A stretch of 64,000 nt of DNA from Tilletiopsis washingtonensis (lineage: Eukaryota > Basidiomycota > Exobasidiomycetes > Entylomatales), in NCBI RefSeq assembly GCF_003144115.1, contig NW_020312000.1, positions 833,946 through 897,945 of the forward strand, in the 5' to 3' direction. The translations under genes were made by a program, and so were the position numbers. The notes under the pieces were generated by a model. The model did not search any database, was not told where the DNA came from, and was given only the letters and a program-made list of their open reading frames with translations. Shown in pieces: positions 22,731-33,544 of this stretch. How positions within the stretch are numbered: position 1 is the first letter of the stretch; each line of letters starts with the position of its first letter.

Positions 22731-24828
22731 TCACTCCGGCGTCTCCGTGCCCGTCATCTCCCAGAAGGCCGCCATGCCCGGCTTGACCTCTCTCTTCTTC
22801 GTCGGCTTTGCGCCTCCCGTGCCATCAGGCCCGCCTCCGCCGCCCCATCCCTCGCCCAGGTTGTCCTTTGGCTTGTCGAGCAGCTCTGCCTCCCAGTCTC
22901 GCGGCGCCGAGCGACGCAGACTTGCGTGCCAGTCCCATGCATGCGTCGGCAGCAGGCTCTGCGTGGCCGTCTCGCGCTCAGCTGGCGATGGAAGATCGAG
23001 GCGAGGCACAGACAGGCCGAACCCACAGCCATAGCCGATCGTCGAGGCATCGCTGGCCCACGCGACGATGCGTCCGAACTGCGGCTCCGACAGCACGTGC
23101 CGCTCGTCGAGGTGGCGCAGCACGGACAGACGCAGCTCGAGCGGCAGTCGAGCAAATGGAAAGCCGGCTGGCTCCATCGTGGTGTCGTCGTCGCCTGGGT
23201 CTTGCCGAGGCGCTGTCTCGCGGCTCTTACAGCCCAAGACACGCGCAGCGACGAGAACGGCCAGCGCGGCGCTTTGCACGACGCCCCTCTCCGACGAGTT
23301 GCGCCACAGCTGTGCACCGAGCAGGCGACGCCAGTCGGCACGCGTGATCTGCTCGAACAGCTCGCCGGCGCTCGGCGTGGCGTTGCGACGCGGTGATGGC
23401 TGCGTCACCGCCTCTGCAGGCTGCTCTGCATGCGTGCGAGAAGAGGAGCCGGGCAGCAAGATGGGCGTGCGTCGAGCTGCCTCGGCGGCGCCCATGCGCG
23501 GAGGTGTGACGCCGCCAGGCGTCGCAGAGGCGATCCAGGCAGCATCGCCTGCTGCGGCTGCACGAGCTTCTTGCGCCTGAGCGCGCAGCGAACTTGAGAT
23601 GCTCAGTGGCCTGCCGGCACGATGGGCCACGCCGCCTCGCTCAGCCTCTCCCTGCTCCTCTTCCGAGTCGGAGGACGGGCGCTCGTCCGACATGGTGGCG
23701 AAGAGCTCGAGGTGCAGGAGCACGCGGTTGGGCTTCGGAGCGTCGAGCGAGCCAGCTTCGTCTGGAGGCACGGCGCCGAGCACGGCAGCGACGATGGCAC
23801 GCACCCCCTTCCATGTGAACTCGTTGCCGTTCAGCGAGAGCTTCTCTAGCTGAGGCGCCCAGCCCACTCCCTGCTCTGCGATAGCAGACGAGCCGTCACG
23901 ATGGCGCAGCAGGCGCGCGACAGCAGCTGCTGCCGTGCGAGCGTCGGACGAGGGGATGTTGTTGGCCAGCGCTACTGAGAGGTGGAGCTGTCGGAGAGAG
24001 GCAGATCGAAGAGAGTCGAGAAACGTGACAAAGTCGTGCACATCTAGCTTGGCCGACGCCAGGTTCAGGTGGCGCAGGCCGGAGAAGAAGAGCGTGCGCG
24101 CGAGGAAGGCGAGGGGCCACGAGTCTCCCTGTGGAGCCGAAACAGAGCGGAAGTCGTCAGAGCAGAGCTACACAAGACGGCGCGGCCAGGACTGGCATTC
24201 GACTCACGCCCAGGTCGTTGTCCTGCAGCTCAAGCGTATTGAGCGCAGCGTTGCCGCGCACGTACTCCGCCAAAGAGCGCAGTGCAGTGGACGTGAGCTC
24301 AGTGGAGGAGAGCAGTAGCGTGCGCAGCTTGAACGAACACTCCTCGCTCGCCGGTGTGGTCTCGAAAGGGACTCTGAACGCATGTTCCAACAATTCATGC
24401 CCGCCGCCCAGCAGACGCATCTTCTGCAGCCGGCTGGCCTTGCGGTGTTCTCTCTGCTCTCTCTGCTTGGCGTCGTTGGTGCTGTCGTTGAGATAGTCGT
24501 CGAAGCAAGCCTTGTTCGCAGGCAACTGCGCAGCGCATGCATCGAGCAGATGCTTTGGCCATGCAGCGCGGCGCGCGACCAGCCAGGCGAGCAGTGTGCG
24601 TGCGCCGTCATCGCCGAGTGGCGTGTGCGAGACGTCGAGCTCAGCGACAGCCTCGTGCGGCAAGCTGGCCACGGTGTACGGCTTCAGGCGCTCAAGGATC
24701 GTCGAAGGATGGGACTCGCGCGCGGACAGGACGTGTGTCGCCGGCCGCTGAGGCGCGGCGACGATGGGAATCGAGGTGCCCGAGCTGGCACTGGAGCTCG
24801 TCGACAGCGACGCCGACATGGCGGACAT
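22731..24828 (-). CDS. Leucine-rich-repeat (RNI-like) protein with an F-box-like C-terminal segment
   Basis: Two exons (24828-24208 and 24128-22731) give about 672 residues. The N-terminal two thirds has ribonuclease-inhibitor type repeats: VAELDVSHTPLGDDGARTLL, LRTLLLSSTELTSTALRSLA, LNTLELQDNDLG, LRHLNLASAKLDVHDFVTFL, LEKLSLNGNEFTWKGVRAIV. A disordered Ser/Pro/Ala linker follows. Then comes FARLPLELRLSVLRHLDERH, which matches the L-P-x-E-L-...-I/V-L-x-x-L core of an F-box, although F-boxes usually lie N-terminal. No enzyme motif. A role as a substrate adaptor or scaffold is inference. Start taken at MSAMSASLST, the first ATG in the open frame. Confidence 0.75.
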
Positions 24829-25547
24829 TGCGCTGCCAACAGCGCAGCGCGGCGCGGCGCAGCGCGCGCTATGACGAGCGGGCGTGTGCACTGATCACGA
24901 GGGCAAGGATTGCGGTGCGGCACGCCGTTTGTGGAGTGGAGAGCGCCGGTGGATGAGCACGAGATCGAGGCTCAGAATGAGAAGCGAGGAAGGGACTGAA
25001 GGCGAGGCTGAGACGGAGGACGATGATGAGAATCGGCTGAGGCGGACGATGAGGAAAGGAAGGAAGCCCCGAGCGGTCAGCACGGGCCAGCAGCTGAGCA
25101 GCGCAGCGCGCTCATCAGGTGGAGGCACCTCCGGCGCGGCGCGCGTCACGTGCACACAACACGCCGGCGCCGAGGGGGTGAGAGCAACACAAGCCCCTGG
25201 CACGGCACGGCGTGATGCGCGCGCCATGTCAAGCGTGCGCGCGGCCGCTGGCTTGGCGGGCAGGCTGCATGCTGCATCGTGCGCTTGCGAGCCAGCAGAC
25301 AGAGAGATGCAGGTTTGACTTCAAGCGAAGGAGAATTCACAGAGTGTAGTGGGAGCGCCGCGCGGCGAGGTTGCGGTTGGGGTGGGAGAGGCAAGAGTGA
25401 GGCGGCGGCGCGCGCCCCGCTCGCGGCGCGCGTGGCTGTGGGGCGCGCGGCGGCGGCGGCGGCGGCGGCGGCGCTGGGGCACGTTGCGGCGTCGGCGTCG
25501 CCGATGCCGTTGGCTCACGTCCACCACCTCCGTCGCAGCAAGCCGCC
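24829..25547. promoter_or_regulatory. Divergent promoter region with a GGC repeat
   Basis: 719 bases between the LRR gene and MOB1 start codons. At about 25449-25476 there is a run of roughly eight CGG/GGC triplets. Nothing here looks coding. Confidence 0.4.
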
Positions 25548-27062
25548 ATGTCGTCCTTCTTCGGGTGCGTTGCTCCTCCCTGCGCATCGCGCGACAGCTG
25601 TCCCTCGGCTGACCCGCGGCGTGCGTGCGGCGTTGCAGCCTCAGCAAGACGCGCACCTTCAAGCCCAAGCGCAACATCCCCGAGGGCACCAAGCAGTAGT
25701 GCGTCGTGCCGCACCCTCGCCTCTTGTCTACTCACGCTGCACTGGCTGACTGCTGCTGCTCGCGCACCTCAGCCAGCTGAAGCGCTATGCCGAAGCGACG
25801 CTAGGCAGCGGCAACCTGCGCCAGGCCGTGGTGCTGCCCGAGGGCGAGGACCTGGACGAGTGGCTGGCCGTCAACAGTGAGTGCCTGGCGGGGCAGGGCA
25901 GGGGCGAGCGATGGCGCTGCATGCGCCGAGGCGCCGAGGAGGCAAGCCGTGAGGGCCAGCGGAGCAGGACCGTCGGCAGGTGCTGGCGACGGCGGCGTGA
26001 TGGCGCCGGTGTGCTGCCCGTGCGGTGATGAGCGCGGCGTCGCTGCTGCTGCCGGGAGGGAGCCAGCGCGAGAGGCGCGCGCAAGGAAGAGCACTGGGAA
26101 ACACCAACGGGGCTCCGCCGGCATGCGAGGCACGGTGCGCAAAGACAGCATGCGCTGCACTCCTCAAGTGCAGTGTGCTTGCGTCCGATTGGTCCTGAGC
26201 TACAGCCGACCTGGCTGGGCTCCCTGGCAGCGCAGGTGAGGGCGTGTAGAGACGTCATTGGTCTTCTACTGCTGTGGAATGGGACGGGCGCAGCTCTGCC
26301 AGTGTCTGGGCGTTGGTGCGAACGGTATGAAGAGGAAAACTGCGCAGCAGTGCGGAGAGCGCAGTGCGCAGAGAGCTGACTGGCGCTTCCGCAGCCGTCG
26401 ACTTCTTCAACCACCTCAACATGCTCTACGGCACCGTCACCGAGTTTGTGCGTCGCTCGCTCTTCTCTTCTCCTGCATCCCGGCTCACAGGCTCTGCTCC
26501 GCAGTGCACCTCGCTCGAGTGCCCCGCCATGACGGCGGGTCCGCGCTACGAGTACCACTGGCAGGACAGTGCCTCTGTGCAGTTCAAGCGCCCGACGCGC
26601 ATGAGTGCGCCCGAGTATGTCGACTGCCTCATGACGTGGACACAGGGCATGCTCGACGACGAGACGATCTTCCCGAGCCGTGTCGGTGCGTGCTGCAGCA
26701 GCCCACGACGCTCTGCGAGCTCAGAGCTGGAGCTGACTTTTGATGTCGCAGGCGTGCCCTTCCCGCCAAACTTCCAGGCGACGGTCAAGTCGATTCTGCG
26801 GCGGCTGTTCCGCGTCTACGCGCACATCTACAACCACCACTTTGCGCAGATCTGCGCGCTGAGCATCGAGGGTGCGTCTTTCGGCCTGGCCCTCGCGCTC
26901 TTGCATTCGGATGTGCTCATACCCACTCTCTCCTTGCTCACAGCGCATCTCAACACGTCTTACCGCCACTTCCTCCTCTTTGTCAGCGAGTTCCACCTCA
27001 TCGAGCCGCGCGAGCTGGCGCCGCTGCACGAGCTCAACGAGGCCATTCTCGAGGACAACTGA
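25548..27062 (+). CDS. MOB1: MOB1 kinase activator (mitotic exit / septation network)
   Basis: Seven short exons read to about 218 residues, the normal Mob1 size. Exon 1 is only 17 bases (25548-25564). Blocks in order: [111 protein letters not shown] and [19 protein letters not shown]. Zinc ligands are seen as C-x4-C in CTSLEC and histidines in HIYNHH. Mob1 binds and activates NDR/LATS-family kinases (Dbf2/Sid2) at spindle poles and the bud neck. Intron 3, about 520 bp, is the longest in the gene. Nothing odd in the protein. Confidence 0.96.
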
Positions 27063-27505
27063 GGTGCTGCCTGCCGCCGTCGCTCCTGCCCACTTGCCTC
27101 TCTCTGGTCTCGCATCGTGCCCTCGCTCCCGTCTCCATACCCACTCGATATCGACTTCTGGCTTCACGACCCCTGCTTGCTTCTCTCACGGCCCGCGCCT
27201 GCTCTAATGACGACCATCTACTGATCACGGACAGGCGGTGCTGTACATTGCAGGCGCACCTGCGTGCGCACAGACGGCTCGCGAAGAGCTCGAGCGAGGG
27301 GCTGGTATGGCGAGGAGAGCGAGAGGGGCATGTGCGGCTGGACAGAGAGTGGGACGAGAAGAAGCGAGTGAGGGGCGTCTAAAGAGATTAGATGATGGGA
27401 GGCTGGAGTGCGAGGGAACGAGAGTCGACGTCGATGTCGAGGCGACGAGCCGGCGAATGCCGTGGGAAGAAGAGAGGAAGGCGCAGGCCGCAGCGGGGCC
27501 GCGCC
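27063..27505. other. Convergent intergenic region
   Basis: 443 bases between the stops of MOB1 (+) and the acetyltransferase gene (-). It presumably holds both 3' UTRs. No RNA gene or ORF supported. Confidence 0.4.
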
Positions 27506-29959
27506 CTACGGCGCCGTGCGCTCGAGCACCCAAGCGTCGGTGCCGCCGATCTTGAGGCGTTCGGCCACCGGAATGCGCGGGTCGCCCTGGTAGTACTTGG
27601 GCTTGGTGCCGCGCACACCCTGGACGCGCGTGAAGCCTCTGCTCTCGTACAGGGCCAGCGCCGAGGCGTTGGACGCGTGCACCTCGAGCGTCACACGCAT
27701 CGGCAGCGCCGCCAGTGCCTCGGCCGTCAGCTTCGGCTGGTGGGCGTCGGAATGCGCATCGGAGCCGCGCCGGCGAGGCTTGGCGGCGAGCGCGCAGGCG
27801 CGCGTCTTGCACTCCTTGAGCAGCAGATCGAGCAGTCTCGCACCGAGACCCTGTCCGCGCTCCGAGTGCGCCACTGCCAGCGTGATGAGATGCGCCTCGA
27901 GATGCGGCATGCGCGGCTCGGCGTCCGCCTCGAGGCCGGGCCAGAGCCCGCCGCCGGCAGACGGCGGCACGGCCTTGCTCGTAATGTGCGCGCTGGCGAC
28001 GCCGAGGATCGTCTCTGCGTCGCGGTTGAGCAGGCCGCCAGGCGGCGGTGCAGCCATGACGCGCACGGCACGCGGCGGCGCCACGGCATTGGTCGGGCCG
28101 GCCAGGACGTTCTTGTATGCGTCGTCGTTGCTGTGGCGCGCGCTAGACTCGGCGGGAGGCGAGACCTTGGCGCCACTGCGCTCGACTTGCGACACATCGA
28201 TGCTCGGCGGCGGCGCGGCGGGCGCAAGCCGGCTCGAGTGCGATGCGGCGTACGATGCTGGTGGTGCGGCGCGCGTGGCCGGAGCGGGATGCAGGCGCAC
28301 TTGCGGCGCGGTGGGATCGGCGGGCGAGGTGGAGCTTGCACTCTCTGGCGGACTGGAGAGCGACGAGGCCTCGTTGCCATTGGTGCTGCGATTGCTCGAG
28401 GAGCCAGGCCCGGCGGTGCCAGGGGCGCCCCAGCCGTGGGCCAGACTGAAGCGCCGCGGCGTGGCGCCGCCGGCGATGCCGCCCAGGTAGGGCGAGGCGG
28501 CTGCGATGCCTCGGTTGGCCAGCAGATACGCCGACTGCGAGGGCGGCATGTCCAGCGACGGCGGCGGGCACGAAGGCAGCAGTGCGGCGCCCGTCGGCAA
28601 CGCTGCTGCCGGCTCTGGCAATGGTCGAGCAACCGCCACGAGACAGATGTGCTTCTCGTCGACGAGCAGACGGATGAGGAAGCCAGCTGATGTCGTGTAA
28701 CTGTCAAAGTCGACCTTGGCATCGACATCGCCGTGCAGGCAGTGCAGTTCGCGCACCTGCTCCAGGTCTGGGCGGCGCAGCATGCGGATGTCGAGGCGCG
28801 CATCGAGCGCCGCCTGCTTGGCTGCCGGGTCGATCGCCTGGGTTGTCGGCGCAGGCGCCGGTGCTTCGGAGAGGCTCTCCTCCTCCGACTCGTCGACCAG
28901 CGCACTGCCCTCGAGCGTGTGCAGCTCGTCGTGCGCCGCATGATGCTGGCGCAGCAGCCCGCCGCGCGACGCACGCAGCAAGTCGGCCGTGGCATGGCCG
29001 TCGGCATCGCGCCAGGTGCGCGTCGAGGCGTTGGACATGGCACGCAGCGCTGCCGCCGACGGCTTGCTCTCCGCGGTCGCTGGCGCCTCCTCGCCGCCCG
29101 GCGAGTGCAGCGGACTGGGGCTGCCCTGCGCACCTACACTGTCGACGTCGCCATCATCGTCGTCGTCGGAGAGTGCCATGTCCTCCAGATCCGGCGCCTC
29201 TGCAGCTGCAGCGGCCGGGCTGTGCGTCTTGCTCTTCGCCTCTGCCGCGCCTTCGTCCTCATCGTCGGACCAGGCGAGGTAGCGCGGCTTGCGCTCCCAG
29301 TCCTGCGCCTCGAGATTGCGCTTCAGGCCCTCGAGGCGACTTGCGAGATAGACTGCGTCGGGCGCGTAGCTCATCACCGTGCGGTCTCCCAGCTGCTCCA
29401 TCTCCAGCTCGACGGCATGTGCCGTCTTGCCCTTCCAGCGTCGCCCGGCATACTCGATGCCCTGGCCGTCGTCGTCTGTGTCGCGCTTGCGCTGCGCCGC
29501 AGCCTGCAGCGCCGGTGCGCGCGGGCGCAGGGCAGAGCCCGCACCTTGGCCGTAGCGCGGCAGGGGCGCAAAGGAGCTGCGCACGTCAAAGGGCACCGGC
29601 GACGCGTCGCTGGAACGTGCGCCGCTGGAGGGCGTGGGGCACTGCGACGAGTCGGGCGCGCCCACTTCGAACTTGGCGCCGCCGCGCCGGCTGGAGCTGC
29701 CGCTGGTGCGCAGCGCAGCCGCAGCAGTGTAGCTCGTCGAGGCGTGCGGAGCGTACGGCAGTGCCGCGGCGGCGGCGGCGCACACGTCGCGCGTCGAGGT
29801 GCCGGCTGCCGGCGCGAGCAGCGAGGCGGCCGGCGCGACGGGTGGAGGCGGCGGCGGCGGCGGCAGCTGCGGCGGCGACACGAGGCGGTCGTCGGACTCG
29901 GGCACCATGGAGAGCCATCCGCCGCCGGGAAGGCCGCGGCGCGGCTGTGCGAGCGCCAT
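27506..29959 (-). CDS. Very long GNAT acetyltransferase related to Naa50/San
   Basis: A single exon of 817 codons. Residues 1-400 are mostly disordered (polyproline run, acidic clusters). The GNAT fold starts at about residue 400 (DIRMLRRPDLEQVRELHCLH, then SAGFLIRLLVDEKHICLVAV). It is interrupted by roughly 190 low-complexity residues and resumes at ETILGVASAHI. It then gives the acetyl-CoA loop SERGQGLGARLLDLLLKE, LEVHASNASALALYESRGFT and KPKYYQGDPRIP...DAWVLE. The order and the ASNASALALYESRGF/KPKYYQ blocks are like Naa50, which acetylates protein N-termini starting with Met and in animals supports sister-chromatid cohesion. Naa50 is normally about 170 residues, so this form is greatly expanded. 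Substrate cannot be predicted. Confidence 0.75.
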   Translation of the reverse strand: MALAQPRRGLPGGGWLSMVPESDDRLVSPPQLPPPPPPPPVAPAASLLAPAAGTSTRDVCAAAAAALPYAPHASTSYTAAAALRTSGSSSRRGGAKFEVGAPDSSQCPTPSSGARSSDASPVPFDVRSSFAPLPRYGQGAGSALRPRAPALQAAAQRKRDTDDDGQGIEYAGRRWKGKTAHAVELEMEQLGDRTVMSYAPDAVYLASRLEGLKRNLEAQDWERKPRYLAWSDDEDEGAAEAKSKTHSPAAAAAEAPDLEDMALSDDDDDGDVDSVGAQGSPSPLHSPGGEEAPATAESKPSAAALRAMSNASTRTWRDADGHATADLLRASRGGLLRQHHAAHDELHTLEGSALVDESEEESLSEAPAPAPTTQAIDPAAKQAALDARLDIRMLRRPDLEQVRELHCLHGDVDAKVDFDSYTTSAGFLIRLLVDEKHICLVAVARPLPEPAAALPTGAALLPSCPPPSLDMPPSQSAYLLANRGIAAASPYLGGIAGGATPRRFSLAHGWGAPGTAGPGSSSNRSTNGNEASSLSSPPESASSTSPADPTAPQVRLHPAPATRAAPPASYAASHSSRLAPAAPPPSIDVSQVERSGAKVSPPAESSARHSNDDAYKNVLAGPTNAVAPPRAVRVMAAPPPGGLLNRDAETILGVASAHITSKAVPPSAGGGLWPGLEADAEPRMPHLEAHLITLAVAHSERGQGLGARLLDLLLKECKTRACALAAKPRRRGSDAHSDAHQPKLTAEALAALPMRVTLEVHASNASALALYESRGFTRVQGVRGTKPKYYQGDPRIPVAERLKIGGTDAWVLERTAP

Positions 29960-30804
29960 GGCGTGGGCCAGCTCGAGCTGGGGAGAGGAGGGTGGAGGGC
30001 GACGCTGGCGGCTGCGGCGGGCTTAGCGACGAAGCAGCGCGAGCATGGTGGCCTCTTGCGTCGCTTGCCGTGCGCGTAGAGCTGCGTGGTGGCCCTTGGT
30101 GTGGTGTGTGGGTAAGACGAGCCGAGATGGATGGGAAGGGCGGTGAGGATGGGTGCGGAGATCTGCAGGCATCAGCATGCCTCGCTCGGAGCGTCGCTCA
30201 TCTCGCTCCGAGGGCGCACGCGATTCAGCGCCAGCGCCTCGAGCTCGGCCAACAAGCGGAGGCGGAGGCGGATCGAGGCGCCGGCTGCGTCAGGCGCACC
30301 GGCCCGCACCGCGCGTGCCTGCTGCCCCTGGCGCCCGGCCGGCGGTGAAAGCGGCCTGAGATTTCCGCCGCGCGCGCGCCGGCCGGAGCGCGGCACGATA
30401 GGCTTTACGGCGAGCTTGCAAGCTTGCTTGCTGCCTCTGCTCGCTGCCTGCGATGTGCGCCACGCTGCGCTCGCAGCACAGCAGCTCCGTACCCTCATCA
30501 CGCTGCGTGCACCTCCAAGCGAGACAGCGCGCGCAGCGGCATGCCGGCATGGCTACGCGGCTGTGCGCGGCAGAAGCAAGCCGAGCGTGCATTTGGCAGT
30601 CGCGCGCCCCATGCAGCAGCCTCAGGACTCATCACGCCGTGGGTGTGGGTGCAACGACCAGGTTCAACAGCGCGTTGCGGCAGTGGAGGTGGAGAGAGAA
30701 ACACGGGAGACAGCAGCGACAGCGTCGCAGCAGGCAAGAGCGCAAGCGAGAAGGGAGCGCCCCACCTTGCATCTTGCAGGCGCAGCGCCACGAACTGCGC
30801 ACAA
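29960..30804. other. Intergenic region, acetyltransferase promoter and ISA1 3' end
   Basis: 845 bases between the acetyltransferase start and the ISA1 stop, both on the minus strand. Open frames on either strand here have no conserved residues. Confidence 0.35.
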
Positions 30805-32151
30805 TCACACCGTCGTCCAGCTCTCGCCGCAGCCGCACGCCTCGGTGACGTTGGGGTTGTTGAAGACGAACTTGGCCGAGCTGCAGGGGGCGTATGGGAA
30901 CGTCAGCATTGGGGCAGCGTGAGGAGCAGATGGCAAGCAAAGAGAGAGGCACTCACAGACGGTCTTCTTGCCAGTCCATCTCCGAGCCGATGATGCTGTG
31001 CGCGCGCGAGAAGATCAAGTCAGTCTGGCCGCTCCTGTGCTCTCTCAGCACGTCCGATTCGCCAACACACCTAAACAGCGCCTTGCTGTCGATCAGCACC
31101 TCAACGCCGTCCTGCTTGACGCGCTCGTCGAAGCGGCCCGCCTCTTCCGGGCGCACGTATTCGAGGTGGTACGACATGCCGGCGCAGCCCTTGTTGCGCA
31201 CGCCGATGCGGATCAGCTTGGGGCCCGAAGGCGACGCGAGGAGCGCCGTGAGGCGCTCAACGGCCGTGGGCGTCTGTGAACGCACAGAGCGTCAGTCGAG
31301 TGGACACTAGCGGTAGTTCAGAGTGCGCATTGGTGCCTGACGCGTGCAGGCCCGAGCGTGCCCAACGCAAGAGAGAGCCGTAGAATTGCCCTCTTTCGCC
31401 CTCCCTCTTCTCTCCTCCACACATAGCTCTCGAGCAGCCAAGGAGAACTCACCAGCGTCAAGGCGCTCTTGCGCGGCTTGAAGGCCGAGGCGCGCGCCTT
31501 CTTGGCCGGCGCAGGCTTCATCTCTGCCGTACCGGCGTCCTCGGGGCCCACTGGCGGTGCGGGCGCAGCAGCAGCGGCAGCAGCAGGAGAAGCCGCTGGC
31601 TGCTCGGCCAAGACAGAGGCGGCGCTGCGTTGTGAGCGCGGCGCCGACGGCGAGGAGGGCGAGAGCGTGGCGCACGCCTCTGCCGCTGCCGCAGCCGCTG
31701 CTGGCGAGGAGGAGGAGGAGGAGGAGGACGCCGCAGCTTCAGGTGCGCGTGCTGCTGCAGGTGCGGCGGAAGAAGGCGCGCCGGCGCCGCCCATTGCCGC
31801 CGCCGCGGCCGTCTCCTCCGGCGCGGGCGCGGCCGTCTCGATGACGTCTGCTGCGCCGGGGAGTGCCGAGCGAGCGCTGGACAGCGACGGCGGCCACTGT
31901 TGAGCTGCGTCTGCAGACGCACGCGAAACAACGTCGGGCGACGCCGCGGGCGGGCGCAGCGCCGAGGCCGAGGCGGTGAAGCGCCGGCGCGTGCTTGCGC
32001 CACTGCCGCCGCCGCCGCTGCTGCTGCTGCTGCTGGACGCGCGTGCGCTGCCGGACGCCGCGCCGCGACAGCTGCTCAGCGTGCGCAGGCTGTGGGTGGG
32101 CAGCGGGTAGAGGAAGGGACACAGGGAGCGCGTGGCGAGCTTGATCGACAT
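30805..32151 (-). CDS. ISA1: Mitochondrial iron-sulfur assembly protein ISA1 (A-type carrier)
   Basis: Four exons. Exon 1 (32151-31453) encodes a mitochondrial presequence (MSIKLATRSLCPFLYPLPTH...) and a long Ala/Ser/Pro low-complexity segment. Then come TPTAVERLTALLASPSGPKL, VRNKGCAGMSYHLEYV, a short IIGSEMDWQEDRL exon and FVFNNPNVTEACGCGESWTT. The three cysteines of the A-type scaffold (C in GCAGMS and the CGCG pair) are present. Isa1 with Isa2 and Iba57 makes [4Fe-4S] clusters for mitochondrial enzymes such as aconitase and lipoate synthase. The core is standard, but the roughly 230-residue N-terminal extension with Ser and Ala runs is much longer than in yeast Isa1. Confidence 0.9.
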
Positions 32152-32534
32152 GGCTGGGCGTGCGGAGAGGTGGGAGGGGGTGTAGCGGAGACAAGGCAGG
32201 CCGCGGCTGACTCGGGGCGCGTCGGCGTGGCGCGGCGGCGCTGCGCTGACGCCGCCGCACCGCACCAAGCACCGGCACCCGGCTTCAGCCCCTCCACCGC
32301 CCCAGCGCATCACGTGCGGGTGTGCTTGGTGAGGCGAGATGGCGCGGCGCTCACTGGCTGCGTCGCGCGGTGGAATCTCTCGTGCGAGAGAGGGCGTGGG
32401 AACACACGGCCGTACGGCTTCGGGCGCCTGGCGCTGCTCCACCTGTTGCACTCGACTCGCCTTCTCCTTGCCTTGCGGTTCCCTCCCTGCTCGCCTCGTC
32501 CAGCACGTCTCTGCTCGCAGACAACTCAGAGCCC
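32152..32534. promoter_or_regulatory. Divergent promoter region between ISA1 and YAE1
   Basis: 383 bases between start codons. Its placement suggests a shared promoter for an Fe-S assembly factor and an Fe-S-related adaptor gene. No clear site motif is visible. Confidence 0.4.
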
Positions 32535-33483
32535 ATGTCGCTCGCAGATCCCTACGGCGCCACCGCCAGCGGCAGCACGCCGCGCGCAGGCAGTGCGGCC
32601 GGCAGCGACGACGCCGACGGCGACGACTGGCTGCTCTCGTCCGACGACGAGGCGCACGCCGCAGACGACGAGGCGGGCAGAAGGACTCCACCGGCGGGGC
32701 CGTCGCGGCACGTGAGGGAGACGCACAGGGGAGCAAAGGTGCCGACGATGGGCGAGCGCGAGTGGCGGCGCGTCGAGGCCAAGTTTGAGGATGTGAGTTG
32801 TGCTTGCTGTGTGTGGCCTCCGCGTGTGGTGGAGGGAGAGCAAGGCAGCAGCGTGCGAGCGCACAGGAGAGCCCTGCACAGCGAGTCTGCAGCACAGGCG
32901 GCAGGATGCCGAGGCGATCAAGCGCGAGGCTCGAGCTGGCGGCGCCGTCGTGCTCTTTGCGTCGCCCGGGCACCGCCGTACCCCCGCACAGGTTCTGGCA
33001 CTGCTCTCCCTCTCACCCCGCATCTGCCCCTCTCTGCAGGCAGGCTACCGCGACGGCATCACCGCCGGCAAGACGGCGGCGCTGCAGGGTGCCTTTGACT
33101 CGGGCTTCGCGCTCGTCGGTGCGCCGCTCGGGCGGCGGCTAGGCCAGCTGCGCGGCCGCGCGGCCGCTCAGCTCGCCGTGCTCGTCACGCCGGCCGCGTC
33201 GCGCGTGCGTCCCGGCGGCGTGCGCGTCGAGGAGAAGGAGCAGCAGAGCGAGGTGCTGCGGGAGCTGAGGGCGCTCATCGGCGAGCTGGCGAGGATGCAG
33301 CTGCAGCAGCTGGCGCCGCCGGACATCGAGGCGCTGCGACATGCGGCGGAGGACGAGGGGCGAGAGGCGAGTGAGATCCGCGACGAGACGGCCGAGCAAC
33401 GGGCGGCGCGCGAGGGGATGCTGGACGCCTTGGAGGCAAGACTCGAGGCGCTGCTGAAGCAGGTCAAGCAGCCACACCGATGA
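32535..33483 (+). CDS. YAE1: Yae1-like protein with deca-GX3 motif
   Basis: Two exons (32535-32792, 33040-33483) join in phase to 233 residues. Exon 1 is acidic with Ser/Asp clusters (SDDADGDDWLLSSDDEAH), then HRGAKVPTMGEREWRRVEAK. Exon 2 opens with GYRDGITAGKTAALQGAFDS followed by GFALVGAPLGRRLG. This is the G-x3-G repeat that defines the Yae1/Lto1 family. Yae1 and Lto1 act as adaptors that recruit the ribosome-recycling ABC protein Rli1 to the cytosolic Fe-S targeting complex. The C-terminal part is a charged helix, longer than in yeast. Its divergent neighbour is ISA1, also in Fe-S biogenesis. Confidence 0.85.
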
Positions 33484-33544
33484 GGCAATGACATGTCATA
33501 CAAGTACATTCGCTGCGCTGCGCCGCGTGCTCCTGCACCTCGCG

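Noticed and set aside
28690-30348. Very long plus-strand frames opposite the acetyltransferase gene
   Set aside because: They are Arg/Ala/Pro-rich mirror images of a GC-rich single exon whose minus-strand reading has a clear GNAT domain.
30131-30993. Plus-strand open frames between the acetyltransferase and ISA1 genes
   Set aside because: They overlap the ISA1 3' exons on the other strand and carry no recognisable domain.
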